Shown here: piece by piece, positions 39,602 to 50,828 of the stretch | How positions within the stretch are numbered: position 1 is the stretch's first letter | Layout: every line of letters starts with the position of its first letter | Made by a program: the position numbers and the translations under genes | DNA from: an uncultured Flavobacteriales bacterium | Lineage (GTDB): Bacteria > Bacteroidota > Bacteroidia > Flavobacteriales_D > Crocinitomicaceae | Direction: 5' to 3' | DNA: 64,000 nucleotides | Assembly: GCA_943789205.1 (NCBI GenBank) | Contig: CALSTG010000002.1 | Location: forward strand, 62,001 to 126,000 | Notes under the pieces: generated by a model | Database searches by the model: none | What the model was told of the DNA's origin: nothing | Seen by the model: the letters and a program-made list of their open reading frames with translations, nothing else

Positions 39602-40423
39602 TTAAAATTCTCTTACGGCACGAACAAAGAAAAAGTCAGTCAAAGTGAAAAGGGTACTGTTGTATTGTAAACCAGTATCAAAGTTTTGTCTCCAAGCAGT
39701 TGCACCGTCATTGGCGAAACTTAAGGTTGATGACCAATAAGTGTTGGTCCCAAAGGAAGTGCCTATGGATCCTATCGGTGCACTGAATGCATACATTTCA
39801 TTGAGTTCATACTTCGTTGGTAGTCTCCAATCAAAAAACTTACTACCATCCGCTGAATGATTTATTGGGTTAGATATAAAATCCTGAGCGCCATACCAAG
39901 AGACAACGCCTTGATCGACGAGCTCAGCAACTAAGCCATGCTTGCCATCAGCGGAAATTTTAAAAACAAATCCACCGAGCTCAGGCCAGTGTCCGATACT
40001 ATATATTGGTTCTGCAACGCTTTCAGCCGTCTTGGCATGTAATGCAAACGGAACACTAAGTAATTGACTTGTCCCCGTTATTGAATAAGCGGTACCTCCT
40101 GTAGGATCTGTTTCGGATTTAATAAAATAGGGTCCATTGCTCCAATCTATAGTGCTAAAATCACCTTGAGAAACATTACCTGCACCTATTTCAATAGTTA
40201 CCAATCCGTTTTCATTTGAGGCAGGGGTGTGTGATTCAACAAACAATGCATTCCCCGAGATTGAGCCTTGGAGAATACTTATTTGCATACCCACATTCTG
40301 ATTGTTTAGTAAGTTGTTTGTCGCATCTCTAACAACAGCTTGAAAGGTCATTTTTTCCGGTGCCTGGGCAAAAGACACAACCGTAAAGCAAAGGACACCA
40401 AAAAGCGTAAATAGATTTTTCAT
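39602..40423 (-). CDS. Secreted DUF1566-like protein
   Basis: Signal peptide; PEKMTFQAVVRDATNNLL...; GGFVFKISADGKHGLVAELVDQG, DWRLPTKYELNEMY, YWSSTLSF. Confidence 0.82.
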   Translation of the reverse strand: MKNLFTLFGVLCFTVVSFAQAPEKMTFQAVVRDATNNLLNNQNVGMQISILQGSISGNALFVESHTPASNENGLVTIEIGAGNVSQGDFSTIDWSNGPYFIKSETDPTGGTAYSITGTSQLLSVPFALHAKTAESVAEPIYSIGHWPELGGFVFKISADGKHGLVAELVDQGVVSWYGAQDFISNPINHSADGSKFFDWRLPTKYELNEMYAFSAPIGSIGTSFGTNTYWSSTLSFANDGATAWRQNFDTGLQYNSTLFTLTDFFFVRAVREF

Positions 40424-40429
40424 AAGTTT

Positions 40430-40909
40430 TTAGTTTTTAATGATTCTAAAAGATTTAATAATGATTTGATCCCTGTATATGTTTAACAAATAGATATTCG
40501 CAGGAAAGGATTGAAGGCTTATATTATTGGTGCTCTCAATGGAAGCTTTTGATATCAAAACTTTTCCTTCACTGCTCAAAAGTTGATAAGAAAGATTTTC
40601 TAGATCGAGATCTTCAGCAGTCAATATGATTTCATCAGAGGTTGGATTTGGATAGGTAGCTAGTTTTAAATTAATATTCGCAATCTCAGATCCAACAGTG
40701 GGGTCAATGATGTAAGGTTGTTGAACGCCCTCAAGAACAGAGCCTTCAGTTCCGGTGTTTTGGGCGACACTAACCTGACCAACAGAGTAGGATATTGTAC
40801 CACCTGCGCCACTAGCATTGAGTCCTGATGTCGTAACAATTTCTTGTGCATTTAATGTTAATACAGCGCTGCTAAAAAATAACGTAAGGACCAGATGAAA
40901 CTTAAACAT
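40430..40909 (-). CDS. Short secreted protein with T9SS C-terminal sorting domain
   Basis: Signal peptide; TTSGLNASGAGGTISYSVGQV...VLEGVQQPY; LATYPNPTSDEIILTAEDL. Confidence 0.88.
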   Translation of the reverse strand: MFKFHLVLTLFFSSAVLTLNAQEIVTTSGLNASGAGGTISYSVGQVSVAQNTGTEGSVLEGVQQPYIIDPTVGSEIANINLKLATYPNPTSDEIILTAEDLDLENLSYQLLSSEGKVLISKASIESTNNISLQSFPANIYLLNIYRDQIIIKSFRIIKN

Positions 40910-41035
40910 ACTTAGACTTTTTTTGTGAAAATAACTAAAATACGACAGGGATTAAGCTTTAAAAAATACTTTTTTAAGAAGTGAATCTTAAGTGCCAGAT
41001 ATTGAATTCATTAGACTTATTAGCTATGTGATTGT

Positions 41036-41551
41036 TTATGATGAATAATCACAATCATAAGACATCTCTAACGTTTTGAATTTACGCGTATCCTCACAAT
41101 ATACCTTGCATTTATCTATGGGCTCAGCATAGATATGAAGAGACATAGCCCTTGAGTAGGATTTGTTTTCAAGTGCGTGATAACCCATTTTATCGTGCAT
41201 GTATGAAACCATCCCTTTTTGTATTGTATTTGTATCTTTAAGTTCAAATCCTTGGTCTGATTCCAACAATATTTTTTCTGTAAGCTCGCCATCAATTTGA
41301 TAGACCCAACAATCTTTATCGTCATGACCATGAATCGGTGTACATGCATTTAAGTCCCAGCAGAGCAAAATGAACTCAAAAGATTTAGTTCTCACAATAC
41401 AATTCCTTGTATAGTCTCCATCTTTCCAAGATGTAAATTTCGTAAATTCTTCCAAAGGAATTTTGGTATCTTTTAGAATTTCAGCCCGCCTCGAGTCAGG
41501 TTCGTCTTCAAAATGATTTATAAGTTGTTCTAAACTTTTTATTGAAGACAT
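41036..41551 (-). CDS. Cysteine dioxygenase type I
   Basis: Cupin motif ACTPIHGHDDKDCWVYQIDGELTE; DKMGYHALEN; AMSLHIYAEPIDKCKVY. Confidence 0.9.
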   Translation of the reverse strand: MSSIKSLEQLINHFEDEPDSRRAEILKDTKIPLEEFTKFTSWKDGDYTRNCIVRTKSFEFILLCWDLNACTPIHGHDDKDCWVYQIDGELTEKILLESDQGFELKDTNTIQKGMVSYMHDKMGYHALENKSYSRAMSLHIYAEPIDKCKVYCEDTRKFKTLEMSYDCDYSS

Positions 41552-41707
41552 CTATGAGGAAAAAAGTGATTAGTAATCATTATACTTGTAAATATCATTA
41601 AAACCCAAGTTAAGTAAATTAAAGCCACCTGTGTATAATTATTTACACAAATTAAGTTTTAGAATTTTCATTTGGGTGTTAAGTAACTGAAAAAGAAATT
41701 CTTACGA

Positions 41708-43099
41708 ATGAAAAACACAATCGATAAGTTCCAGAAAATCGTAAAAGAACTGTTAGATGATGAAGGAGCAAAGCCAATGGCGCAATTTATTGCCTCCGAA
41801 AATTTATATACAGAAGTTGATTTAGCGTTAAGTAAGGAAGGTATTTCTGAGGAGAAGTTTGAAGCCGCTCTAAAAGATCTAGTTTTAAAAACTCCGAGAA
41901 CTGCTACAAATGCCTTTTTTAACCAGCTTTTTGGTGGTAGAAATGAAACAGCAGTGCTTGGAGATCTTCTGGCTGTAATACTTAACAACAGCATGTATAC
42001 TTATAAAGCGGCTGGGCCACAAGTTGGTGTGGAGAAAATAATACTAAGAGAGGTTTGTAACATTTTAGGATGGGATGAAGGCGCTGATGGTACATTTGCA
42101 CCAGGTGGTTCTCTAACAAATTTCATGTCTATGGTCTTGGCAAGAGACGCGGCAAATAAAGCAGCACCATATGAAGGCGTGACGCAAAAGATGACCGTGT
42201 ATACCTCAAAGGAATCTCATTACAGTATCCCAAAAAATGCTGCTTTTTCAGGTCTAGGGAGAGATCAAGTACGATACGTTCCTTCAGATCAGTATGGTAG
42301 ACTAGATTTAAGCGCTTTAGAATTAATGATTCAAGAAGACATTCAAAATGGATTTAAACCAATCATGGTGAACTTAACTGCAGGTACGACAGTTTTGGGA
42401 GCATTTGATCCTGTAGGAGAGGTAAGAGCAATTGGAGATAAATACGGATTGTGGCTGCATCTAGACGGTGCCTATTGTGGTTCTGTAATTTTTAGTCAGA
42501 AATACAAACATCTTGTTGAAGGTGTTGCCAAAGTTGATTCATTTAGCTTCAATGCCCATAAAATGATTGGGACACCTTTGTCTTGTTCAATTATTGTTGT
42601 CAAAGATAAGAACAATCTACACAGCTCCTTCTCAAATGATGCCAGCTACCTTTATCAGACGGATCACGATGAATTTAATTTGGGAAAAACATCATTGCAG
42701 TGCGGAAGAAGAAATGACGCCTTGAAATTTTGGGCATTATGGAAAAGTGTAGGTACAGATGGCCTAGAAAAGATAGTTGATCACCAGTTCTATCTTGCAG
42801 ATGTGGCACGTGATTATATTCGAGCTAATAAAGATTATGAATTATATAGCTATGACGAGTCAATATCTGTTTGCTTTAACTATAAGGGGATACCAGCACG
42901 CGATATTTGCACTTTACTATATGAACATTCCGAACTCCTCGTTGGATACGGTTCTTACGAAGCTGATGAATTTATTCGTTTGGTAACCATAAATGCTCAG
43001 AATTCTAAATATGATATATTAGATTTCTTTAAAACTATGGAGGGTTTCGTTGCATCACATGAACACCTTTTTTCACCGGTCTTAACCCAAAACCCTTAG
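41708..43099 (+). CDS. Group II PLP decarboxylase (GAD/cysteine-sulfinate decarboxylase-like)
   Basis: GGSLTNFMSMVLAR, TSKESHYSIPKNAAFSGLGRDQVR, DGAYCGSVIFSQ, SFSFNAHKMIGTPLSCS (PLP Lys), LQCGRRNDALKFWALWK. Confidence 0.9.
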   Translation: MKNTIDKFQKIVKELLDDEGAKPMAQFIASENLYTEVDLALSKEGISEEKFEAALKDLVLKTPRTATNAFFNQLFGGRNETAVLGDLLAVILNNSMYTYKAAGPQVGVEKIILREVCNILGWDEGADGTFAPGGSLTNFMSMVLARDAANKAAPYEGVTQKMTVYTSKESHYSIPKNAAFSGLGRDQVRYVPSDQYGRLDLSALELMIQEDIQNGFKPIMVNLTAGTTVLGAFDPVGEVRAIGDKYGLWLHLDGAYCGSVIFSQKYKHLVEGVAKVDSFSFNAHKMIGTPLSCSIIVVKDKNNLHSSFSNDASYLYQTDHDEFNLGKTSLQCGRRNDALKFWALWKSVGTDGLEKIVDHQFYLADVARDYIRANKDYELYSYDESISVCFNYKGIPARDICTLLYEHSELLVGYGSYEADEFIRLVTINAQNSKYDILDFFKTMEGFVASHEHLFSPVLTQNP

Positions 43100-43102
43100 C
43101 CT

Positions 43103-44623
43103 TTGGATCTTACTAAATTCGTTGTTCTTGGAATCTATGTAGCTATTCTATTCTTAATTGGCATTTTTGCTTCTAGACGAGTAAATAGCCTTAGTGATTT
43201 TTATTTGGGAGGAAAGCGTCTAGGATATTGGGCTGTAGCATTTTCTGCACGAGCAACAGGCGAGTCTGGTTGGCTTCTTATTGGATTGACCGGAATGGGA
43301 GCGCTTTCAGGACTCTCAGCTTATTGGGTGGTAGTCGGAGAGGTTTTGGGAGTGGCCGTGTCATGGTGGTTCATGGCGAAGAGATTCAAAAGGAAATCAG
43401 ATGCTTACGGTTCGATTACTATACCTGATTATCTTGAAAGTCATTTTAAGAGTACAAAAAAAACAATACGTATTCTTTCAGCAACAATCTTGTCTGTATT
43501 TGTAATAATATATGTGAGTTCTCAAATAGACGTGACCGGAAAAGCATTTGAATCAATGATGGGCTTAGATTATTTCACTGGTGCTATTATTGGATTTCTC
43601 ATTGTGCTATCTTATATTTTTATTGGTGGATTTGTAGCTGCGGTCTGGTCTGATATGTTCCAAGGTATTCTTATGTTCTTGGGGCTCGTTTTGTTACCGA
43701 TAGTCGTTATTTTCTCGATGAATGGAACACCCGGGATTTTTCAAAGTCTTCATGAAATTGATCCAGCATTGACAAATGTATTTGGCACAAGTGATGATGT
43801 ATGGATGAATATTGCAACGATGCTAGGCTTTGCTTTAATCGGTTTAGGTTTTCTTGGATCACCTCAAGTTTATGTTCGATTTATGTCTATTCGTGATGAA
43901 TCAGAGATTGATAAAGGTAAATGGGTGGCAATTATCTTTACATTGTTTACAGATGCGGCAGCAGTGACCATTGGAGTCTTAGGTAGGATATTTTTTACGC
44001 AACCTGGGCAAGACCCTCAAGCTGTTCTTGGTGTAGGTGCTGAAAATGTTCTAAGCATGCTAACGGAACAATTTTTGCCTTATGTTTTGGTAGCGATTTA
44101 CGTAGCAATTGTTTTGTCAGCCATAATGTCGACCATTGATTCACTCTTGGTAATAGCTTCGAGTGCCATTACAAGAGATTTTTATCAAAAGATATTTAAA
44201 CCGAATCTAGGGGAGAAGGAAATGGTGAAGATTTCTAGGTGGGTAACGCTAATAATGTCTGTTGTTGCATTGATTATTGCCATGGTGATTGCTAAAATAT
44301 CCCCTGATAGAACTGTCTTTTGGATGGTTATATTTGGTTGGTCGGGAATAGCCGCTACCTTTTGTCCTGTAATTATACTTTCATTATTTTGGAATGGTTT
44401 GACAGAAAAGGGGGCAATTGCTTCTATGATATCTGGCTTCTTGTGTGTGCCATTTTTCAAGTTTGTTGTAATTCCTTTGGAAGGTATTGGCCCGTATTTC
44501 GAAAAGCTAGATGTGTTAGGTCCATCGTTTTTAATTTCAATGTTTATGGCTTGGTTGTTCTCGAAGTTATACAAAGAAAAAAGTATTTCAAATTCAATAG
44601 TGACCGCTCCTAATAAAGATTAA
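43103..44623 (+). CDS. Sodium:solute symporter (SSS/PutP-like), probable TTG start
   Basis: DFYLGGKRLGYWAVAFSARATGESGWLLIGLTG; multiple TMs; SAIMSTIDSLLVIASSAITRDFY; the track's initial M corresponds to ttg at 43103. Confidence 0.9.
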   Translation: MDLTKFVVLGIYVAILFLIGIFASRRVNSLSDFYLGGKRLGYWAVAFSARATGESGWLLIGLTGMGALSGLSAYWVVVGEVLGVAVSWWFMAKRFKRKSDAYGSITIPDYLESHFKSTKKTIRILSATILSVFVIIYVSSQIDVTGKAFESMMGLDYFTGAIIGFLIVLSYIFIGGFVAAVWSDMFQGILMFLGLVLLPIVVIFSMNGTPGIFQSLHEIDPALTNVFGTSDDVWMNIATMLGFALIGLGFLGSPQVYVRFMSIRDESEIDKGKWVAIIFTLFTDAAAVTIGVLGRIFFTQPGQDPQAVLGVGAENVLSMLTEQFLPYVLVAIYVAIVLSAIMSTIDSLLVIASSAITRDFYQKIFKPNLGEKEMVKISRWVTLIMSVVALIIAMVIAKISPDRTVFWMVIFGWSGIAATFCPVIILSLFWNGLTEKGAIASMISGFLCVPFFKFVVIPLEGIGPYFEKLDVLGPSFLISMFMAWLFSKLYKEKSISNSIVTAPNKD

Positions 44624-44632
44624 TCCCAAGTT

Positions 44633-46090
44633 ATGTCTCAGGAGCATCAAACATATACTTTAACACAACTTCATACTTCAATTGAGAACTGGGTGCGAAA
44701 AACCTTTTCAGTAAAACAGGTATGGATTACATGCGAAATAGCTAAGTGCAGCGAAAAGAATGGCCATTATTATCTCGAACTTGTAGATTCTCAAGATGGT
44801 GTAAGAACTGCACAAGCAAAAGGAATGATTTGGCGCACTAATTTTAATAAAATTGAGCATCAGCTTAAGTTATTTGGACTCAAGACTTCAGACGTATTAA
44901 AAACGGGCTTAGAAATCAAATGCGCAGTAATAGTAAGCTTTCATAAGGTCTTTGGTTTAAGTTTGGTGATTAATGAAATTGATCCATCTACACTTCTAGG
45001 GGATATTGAGAAACAAAAGGTCGAAACACGAAATAAATTGATCGAAGAGGGGTTGATGAATCTTCAAGATGCTTTGTATTTTGGACCAATTAATAAAAAA
45101 ATTGCACTTATTGGATCGCCTGGAACTTCTGGTTTTGAGGACTTCATGAATGAGATTGAGCAAAACCCCATTTATACGAATTTTAAACTTAAGGTATTTC
45201 CAGTAGGCGTACAATCACAAGATGCCATTGAAAGTATTGCAGCAGCAATTATGGAAGCATCGAATTACAATGTTGATGCGATTGCCATTGTTCGCGGTGG
45301 AGGATCTAAAATGGATCTTCATATTTTTAATCATTATATCATTTGCGCCGCAGTTGCTAAATGTGGCATCCCAATTGTTACAGGGATTGGTCATGAGTCA
45401 GATGCTTCCTTGATAGATGAAGTAGCCCATACGAGTACCAAAACGCCTACCGCAGCTGCTAAATTGTTTTATATGAATATTGGTGTTTTCTCCGCACAGC
45501 TATCAGATGCTAGTAAGAATATTCAATTAAAAATTAGGGCGTTAATCGCACAATCTTCAGGTGAATTACAATTCTATGCGGGAATTTTATTTGAACGCGT
45601 AGATAAGATTCTTAAGCTAAATAACGATGTGCTGCAAAGTCAAGTGAAAAAGACACAATTTGATTTTAATCAATATCTTGTTCAATCCGAGGTGTATTTA
45701 AATGAGAAGTTGTACAGTCTCAAAATGAATATAGGTCTAAATATTAACAATGAGTATTCAAAACTTGATGCATTAAAAGGCTTACTGTTTAATAATGCAG
45801 AAAATATTGTTGTTGATCTGGAGCCTGTCGCAGTACAAAAGCAATATGAATTGGTAAAACTTAATGTTCTTTACCTACTAAGATCATCTAAAGAATATTT
45901 AGCATTCAACATTCAAAAACTAGGTTTAGTAGACCCCAATCAACTTTTTGACAAGGGTTATACAATATCAACGGTGGACGGTGAAGATGTGAATAGGCGC
46001 AAAGAGGCATTAAAAGGTAAAGAGCTAACAACCATTACAAACGAATACAGAATAATTAGTAAGATTAAAGAAATAAATAAAAGAAAATGA
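44633..46090 (+). CDS. xseA: Exodeoxyribonuclease VII large subunit
   Basis: W..CEIAKCSEKNGHYYLEL; ALIGSPGTSGFEDF; AIVRGGGSKMDLHIFN; VTGIGHESDASLIDEVAHTSTKTPTAAA. Confidence 0.95.
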   Translation: MSQEHQTYTLTQLHTSIENWVRKTFSVKQVWITCEIAKCSEKNGHYYLELVDSQDGVRTAQAKGMIWRTNFNKIEHQLKLFGLKTSDVLKTGLEIKCAVIVSFHKVFGLSLVINEIDPSTLLGDIEKQKVETRNKLIEEGLMNLQDALYFGPINKKIALIGSPGTSGFEDFMNEIEQNPIYTNFKLKVFPVGVQSQDAIESIAAAIMEASNYNVDAIAIVRGGGSKMDLHIFNHYIICAAVAKCGIPIVTGIGHESDASLIDEVAHTSTKTPTAAAKLFYMNIGVFSAQLSDASKNIQLKIRALIAQSSGELQFYAGILFERVDKILKLNNDVLQSQVKKTQFDFNQYLVQSEVYLNEKLYSLKMNIGLNINNEYSKLDALKGLLFNNAENIVVDLEPVAVQKQYELVKLNVLYLLRSSKEYLAFNIQKLGLVDPNQLFDKGYTISTVDGEDVNRRKEALKGKELTTITNEYRIISKIKEINKRK

Positions 46091-46299
46091 CAAAGCAAGA
46101 AATTAAGAACCTTAAATATGATGATGCCTTGGAGCTTTTAAAAGAGATTTCTATAAAGCTAGAAAACAAGGAGGTTTCTATCGACGATCTTACGACTCAG
46201 GTTAAGCTTGCAAATCAGCTTGCAGAACATTGCAAGAGTAAGCTTAAATCGACAGAAGATGAAATAAAGAAGATCATACAAACGGATGCTCCTGATTAA
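46087..46299 (+). CDS. xseB: Exodeoxyribonuclease VII small subunit
   Basis: 70 aa, overlaps the xseA stop; ALELLKEISIKLENKEVSIDDLTTQVKLANQLAEHCKSKL. Confidence 0.9.
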   Translation: MTKQEIKNLKYDDALELLKEISIKLENKEVSIDDLTTQVKLANQLAEHCKSKLKSTEDEIKKIIQTDAPD

Positions 46300-46943
46300 T
46301 CAAGAAATAGCGCCCGCCCATTAATAATTTTATTATTTGTCTGATTTTCAATAGTGAAGTAGTACAATCCTGAAGAAATACTATTGCTATCTAGAATAAA
46401 ACGATTCCCATTTGTTTGTTCTTTATGAATGATACTCCCAAAGTCATCATATATCTTCAACTCAATATTTTCATTATTCGCGTTTTCAAATAAGAGGTCC
46501 GCTGTTCCTGAAATTGGGTTTGGTCTTAGCAAATAGCTATTAGAGGGAATCTGAAACACCTCAATACTTAACACTTCTGAATATTCTTGACCACCGAGGT
46601 GAAGCTTGTAATAATTAACGGTATTCAATGTGGGGGATTGATCGGTGTATGTGTATGCAACTGGAGCTGATAAATCACCGCAAACCCCTTGTATGTCCTC
46701 GATTATATCAAACCCAGTACTGTCATTAAAGGTGCTTCGATAAATCTGAATTCCATTACATGTACTTCCAGATTTAATCGTCCATGACAGCAAAACTTTA
46801 CCCTGATTTATATCGATGTCAAAATCACTAAGAATGCCTTGTCCATATGAGAATTTAATCGACATTGAAACAACGAGGAACAATATTTTAGCGAGTTTGA
46901 AATGCATAATGCTTAAAACGAATTTACTATAGATTATTGCCAT
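46296..46943 (-). CDS. Secreted protein with T9SS C-terminal sorting domain
   Basis: LLRPNPISGTADLLFENANNENIELKIYDDFGSIIHKEQTNGNRFILDSNSISSGLYYFTIENQTNNKIINGRALFLD. Confidence 0.85.
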   Translation of the reverse strand: MAIIYSKFVLSIMHFKLAKILFLVVSMSIKFSYGQGILSDFDIDINQGKVLLSWTIKSGSTCNGIQIYRSTFNDSTGFDIIEDIQGVCGDLSAPVAYTYTDQSPTLNTVNYYKLHLGGQEYSEVLSIEVFQIPSNSYLLRPNPISGTADLLFENANNENIELKIYDDFGSIIHKEQTNGNRFILDSNSISSGLYYFTIENQTNNKIINGRALFLD

Positions 46944-46971
46944 TACAAAAACGTGCTTGAATAAATATTAA

Positions 46972-48363
<1,392 letters not shown>

Positions 48364-49233
48364 ATGACCACATTGCTTATTCTTGCTGGTGGTTTGGGAT
48401 CTCGATATAAAGGAGATAAGCAACTTGCGGGGCTTGGTCCAAATAATGAGTGCTTGCTAGAATATTCAATTTATGAAGCGGTTCAGGCTGGTTTTAAGCA
48501 AGTTATTGTGCTTTCCACAACCCAATACATCTCTCTTTTAAAGGCTAAATTGGCCTATCTAAAAAAAGATGTTGATTTAATTTTCATCAATCAATTTGAA
48601 CACGACCCTGAATATCCCAATCATCGTAAAGTTCCATTAGGTACGGCTCACGCTATATGGTCTTGCAGAAATGTGGTTAAGGATGATTTTATGGTCGTAA
48701 ATGCTGATGATTATTATGGTTTAGATGCTTTTAAGAATGCCTTGAATTTTTTTAAAAATAGAAATCTAGGGGAGTATGGGTTGATTAGCTACACACTCTA
48801 TAAAACCTTGACTAAAAATGGTGGGGTGTCAAGAGGTATCTGTGAACTTCAAAATAATATTCTTGTTGACATAGAAGAACATACCCAAGTTAAGCGGATT
48901 AATTCTGAAATTTATTCTAAGGAATCAAAACCTCCGCTTGATCCTTTGCTTCAAGTGTCCATGAATTGTTGGCTACTAAATGCTGATTTGTTTTCAAGAC
49001 TCGATGATTTTTTTGCATTGTTTTATCAAAATCATTCTTCGGATGAGCAAACTGAATGTCAGCTTCCCGGTTTTATTCAATTATTATTGTCTCAAGGAAT
49101 AGTTTTTAAAGTAATTAAAAGTCAAGCGCGTTGGTTTGGGCTTACACATATTGAGGATTTTCATTGGTGTAAAAAAGAAATCACAAGAAAGATACAATCC
49201 AGTTTATTGCCTGAGAAAATCAATTTTTTGTAA
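48364..49233 (+). CDS. Sugar nucleotidyltransferase (NTP_transferase-like)
   Basis: TTLLILAGGLGSRYKGDKQLAGLGPNNECLLEYSIYEA; PLGTAHAIW; VVNADDYYG. Confidence 0.88.
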   Translation: MTTLLILAGGLGSRYKGDKQLAGLGPNNECLLEYSIYEAVQAGFKQVIVLSTTQYISLLKAKLAYLKKDVDLIFINQFEHDPEYPNHRKVPLGTAHAIWSCRNVVKDDFMVVNADDYYGLDAFKNALNFFKNRNLGEYGLISYTLYKTLTKNGGVSRGICELQNNILVDIEEHTQVKRINSEIYSKESKPPLDPLLQVSMNCWLLNADLFSRLDDFFALFYQNHSSDEQTECQLPGFIQLLLSQGIVFKVIKSQARWFGLTHIEDFHWCKKEITRKIQSSLLPEKINFL

Positions 49234-50264
49234 TGAAATACTCCCTGAGAATTGCTAAGCTATTTTTACGGACGATAGATCGTTTGCCAATGGCATATGA
49301 TTTGGTTGGGACAGGATTAATACACAAGACTTTCCTTGTGAAAGATACGAGCCATAGCCAATACATTTTACAGCAAATCAATACAGAGGTGTTTAAAGAA
49401 CCTGAAATATTAGCGCATAACTTTAAGGTTCTATCCCAAGCATTTGATCGTAAATACACTGAAGTAAATATGCCAAAGTATTTACGGGTTAACGATGGGG
49501 TCATTATCTATGAAGAGGGGGCATGTTGGAGGATGTATCATTACATTGATGGAGTAGTTTTTAACACTACTGAAAATGCATATGTTGCAGGTATTGCGGC
49601 TAAAGCACTTGGTAACTTTCATGCATATGGTCAAAAGATTGCAATAAATGACTTTCAGGAAAGCATTCCGAATTTCACCAATTTTGAAGACAGAGTTATA
49701 GCCCTAAAGAAAGCTGTTAAAACTGGTATTCCAATACGTATTAATAGTTCACAAGATCTATATTTAAAGCTTGTCAAGCACCTCTATTTGATTGAATCTT
49801 ACATTAAAATTGAAAACAGTGCGCCAACACGATTAATTCATGGAGATCCAAAAATTTCAAATTTTATTTTCACTAAAGACGAAAAACGTGTTCAATCAAT
49901 TATAGATCTTGATACCGTGGGGCAGGGTAGTGTGCTTTACGATTTTGGTGATATGGTGCGTTCTTTTGCCAATAGATATAATGAGGATGAACAAGTGAAA
50001 GAAAACTTATTGGATCAAGAGGTATTAATCTCTATTTATAAAGGCTACCTATCAAGCAGTAATTCATTTTTAACAAAATTGGAGATAAACAGTCTCGAAC
50101 TTGCAGGCAGGACAGTTTGTTTGGTTCAAGCCATTCGTTTTTATACAGATTACATACTCGGAGATATTTATTATTCGGTGAAATCCGAATCGGAGAACTT
50201 GATTAGGGCGAAAAATCAATTTCAACTATTTAAAGAGCTTTTAGAAGTTGAATTGAAAAATTAG
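49233..50264 (+). CDS. APH-fold sugar kinase (N-acetylhexosamine 1-kinase-like)
   Basis: GTGLIHKTFLV...YILQQINTEVFKEPEIL; RLIHGDPKISNFIF; IIDLDTVGQGSVLYDFGDMVRS. Confidence 0.85.
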   Translation: MKYSLRIAKLFLRTIDRLPMAYDLVGTGLIHKTFLVKDTSHSQYILQQINTEVFKEPEILAHNFKVLSQAFDRKYTEVNMPKYLRVNDGVIIYEEGACWRMYHYIDGVVFNTTENAYVAGIAAKALGNFHAYGQKIAINDFQESIPNFTNFEDRVIALKKAVKTGIPIRINSSQDLYLKLVKHLYLIESYIKIENSAPTRLIHGDPKISNFIFTKDEKRVQSIIDLDTVGQGSVLYDFGDMVRSFANRYNEDEQVKENLLDQEVLISIYKGYLSSSNSFLTKLEINSLELAGRTVCLVQAIRFYTDYILGDIYYSVKSESENLIRAKNQFQLFKELLEVELKN

Positions 50265-50330
50265 AATAAAATATTGGTCAAAAAAAAACCCCCCGAATTG
50301 GGAGGTTTAAGAATTTCTTTAAGAAATATC

Positions 50331-50555
50331 TTACATTTCAGCTTCTTCAGCAGTCTCTTCAGTTGCATCAGCTTCTGGAGCAGCTTCTTCAACTACTTCT
50401 TCTTCAACAACAACTTCTTCTTCAACTACTTCAACAGCATCTTCAGATCCAGACTCTTCAGTAGCTGCTTCTTCTGAAGCATTACCTGAAGCATCACCAC
50501 ATGACGTAAATGTAAACGCTGCAGCAACAAATAATAAAGCAAATAACTTTTTCAT
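50331..50555 (-). CDS. Small acidic Val/Glu-rich lipoprotein
   Basis: MKKLFALLFVAAAFTFTSCGDASGNASEEAATEESGSEDAVEVVEEEVVVEEEVVEEAAPEADATEETAEEAEM; lipobox TSC. Confidence 0.82.
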   Translation of the reverse strand: MKKLFALLFVAAAFTFTSCGDASGNASEEAATEESGSEDAVEVVEEEVVVEEEVVEEAAPEADATEETAEEAEM

Positions 50556-50828
50556 AATATGTTTTTTTAAATAATTCGAGACAAATATACCCATTTCTTA
50601 CTTTACTCCTAACGTATTGGCTTAATTATCAACGAAAATTGGGTTTTTTTAACACCGTTTTATATACAGACGGTTGTTAAAAAGTAAATTGACGATATCG
50701 TAATTATCATTTATTGTATTTTTATTAGTTTTTTAATTGAGCGGTATTAAAATTTATATGATGTAATAATGTATCATATTTGTAACAAATAAATTAAAAT
50801 TGAATTGCTACATTAGAAAAAAAATATT

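Noticed and set aside
50274-50477. Phe/Ser-rich + strand ORF opposite the acidic lipoprotein
   Set aside because: Complement of GAA/GTT-rich codons of the minus-strand lipoprotein; low-complexity artefact
50331-50480. Possible CRISPR-like or tandem repeat from the GAAGAA/GTTGTT periodicity
   Set aside because: Period is codon-level low complexity in an acidic coding sequence with no spacers or conserved repeat unit
50645-50685. Imperfect palindrome aacaccgttttatatacagacggttgtt in the intergenic region
   Set aside because: Could be a small hairpin or regulator site, but it is isolated, short and AT-rich; not enough support to call a function
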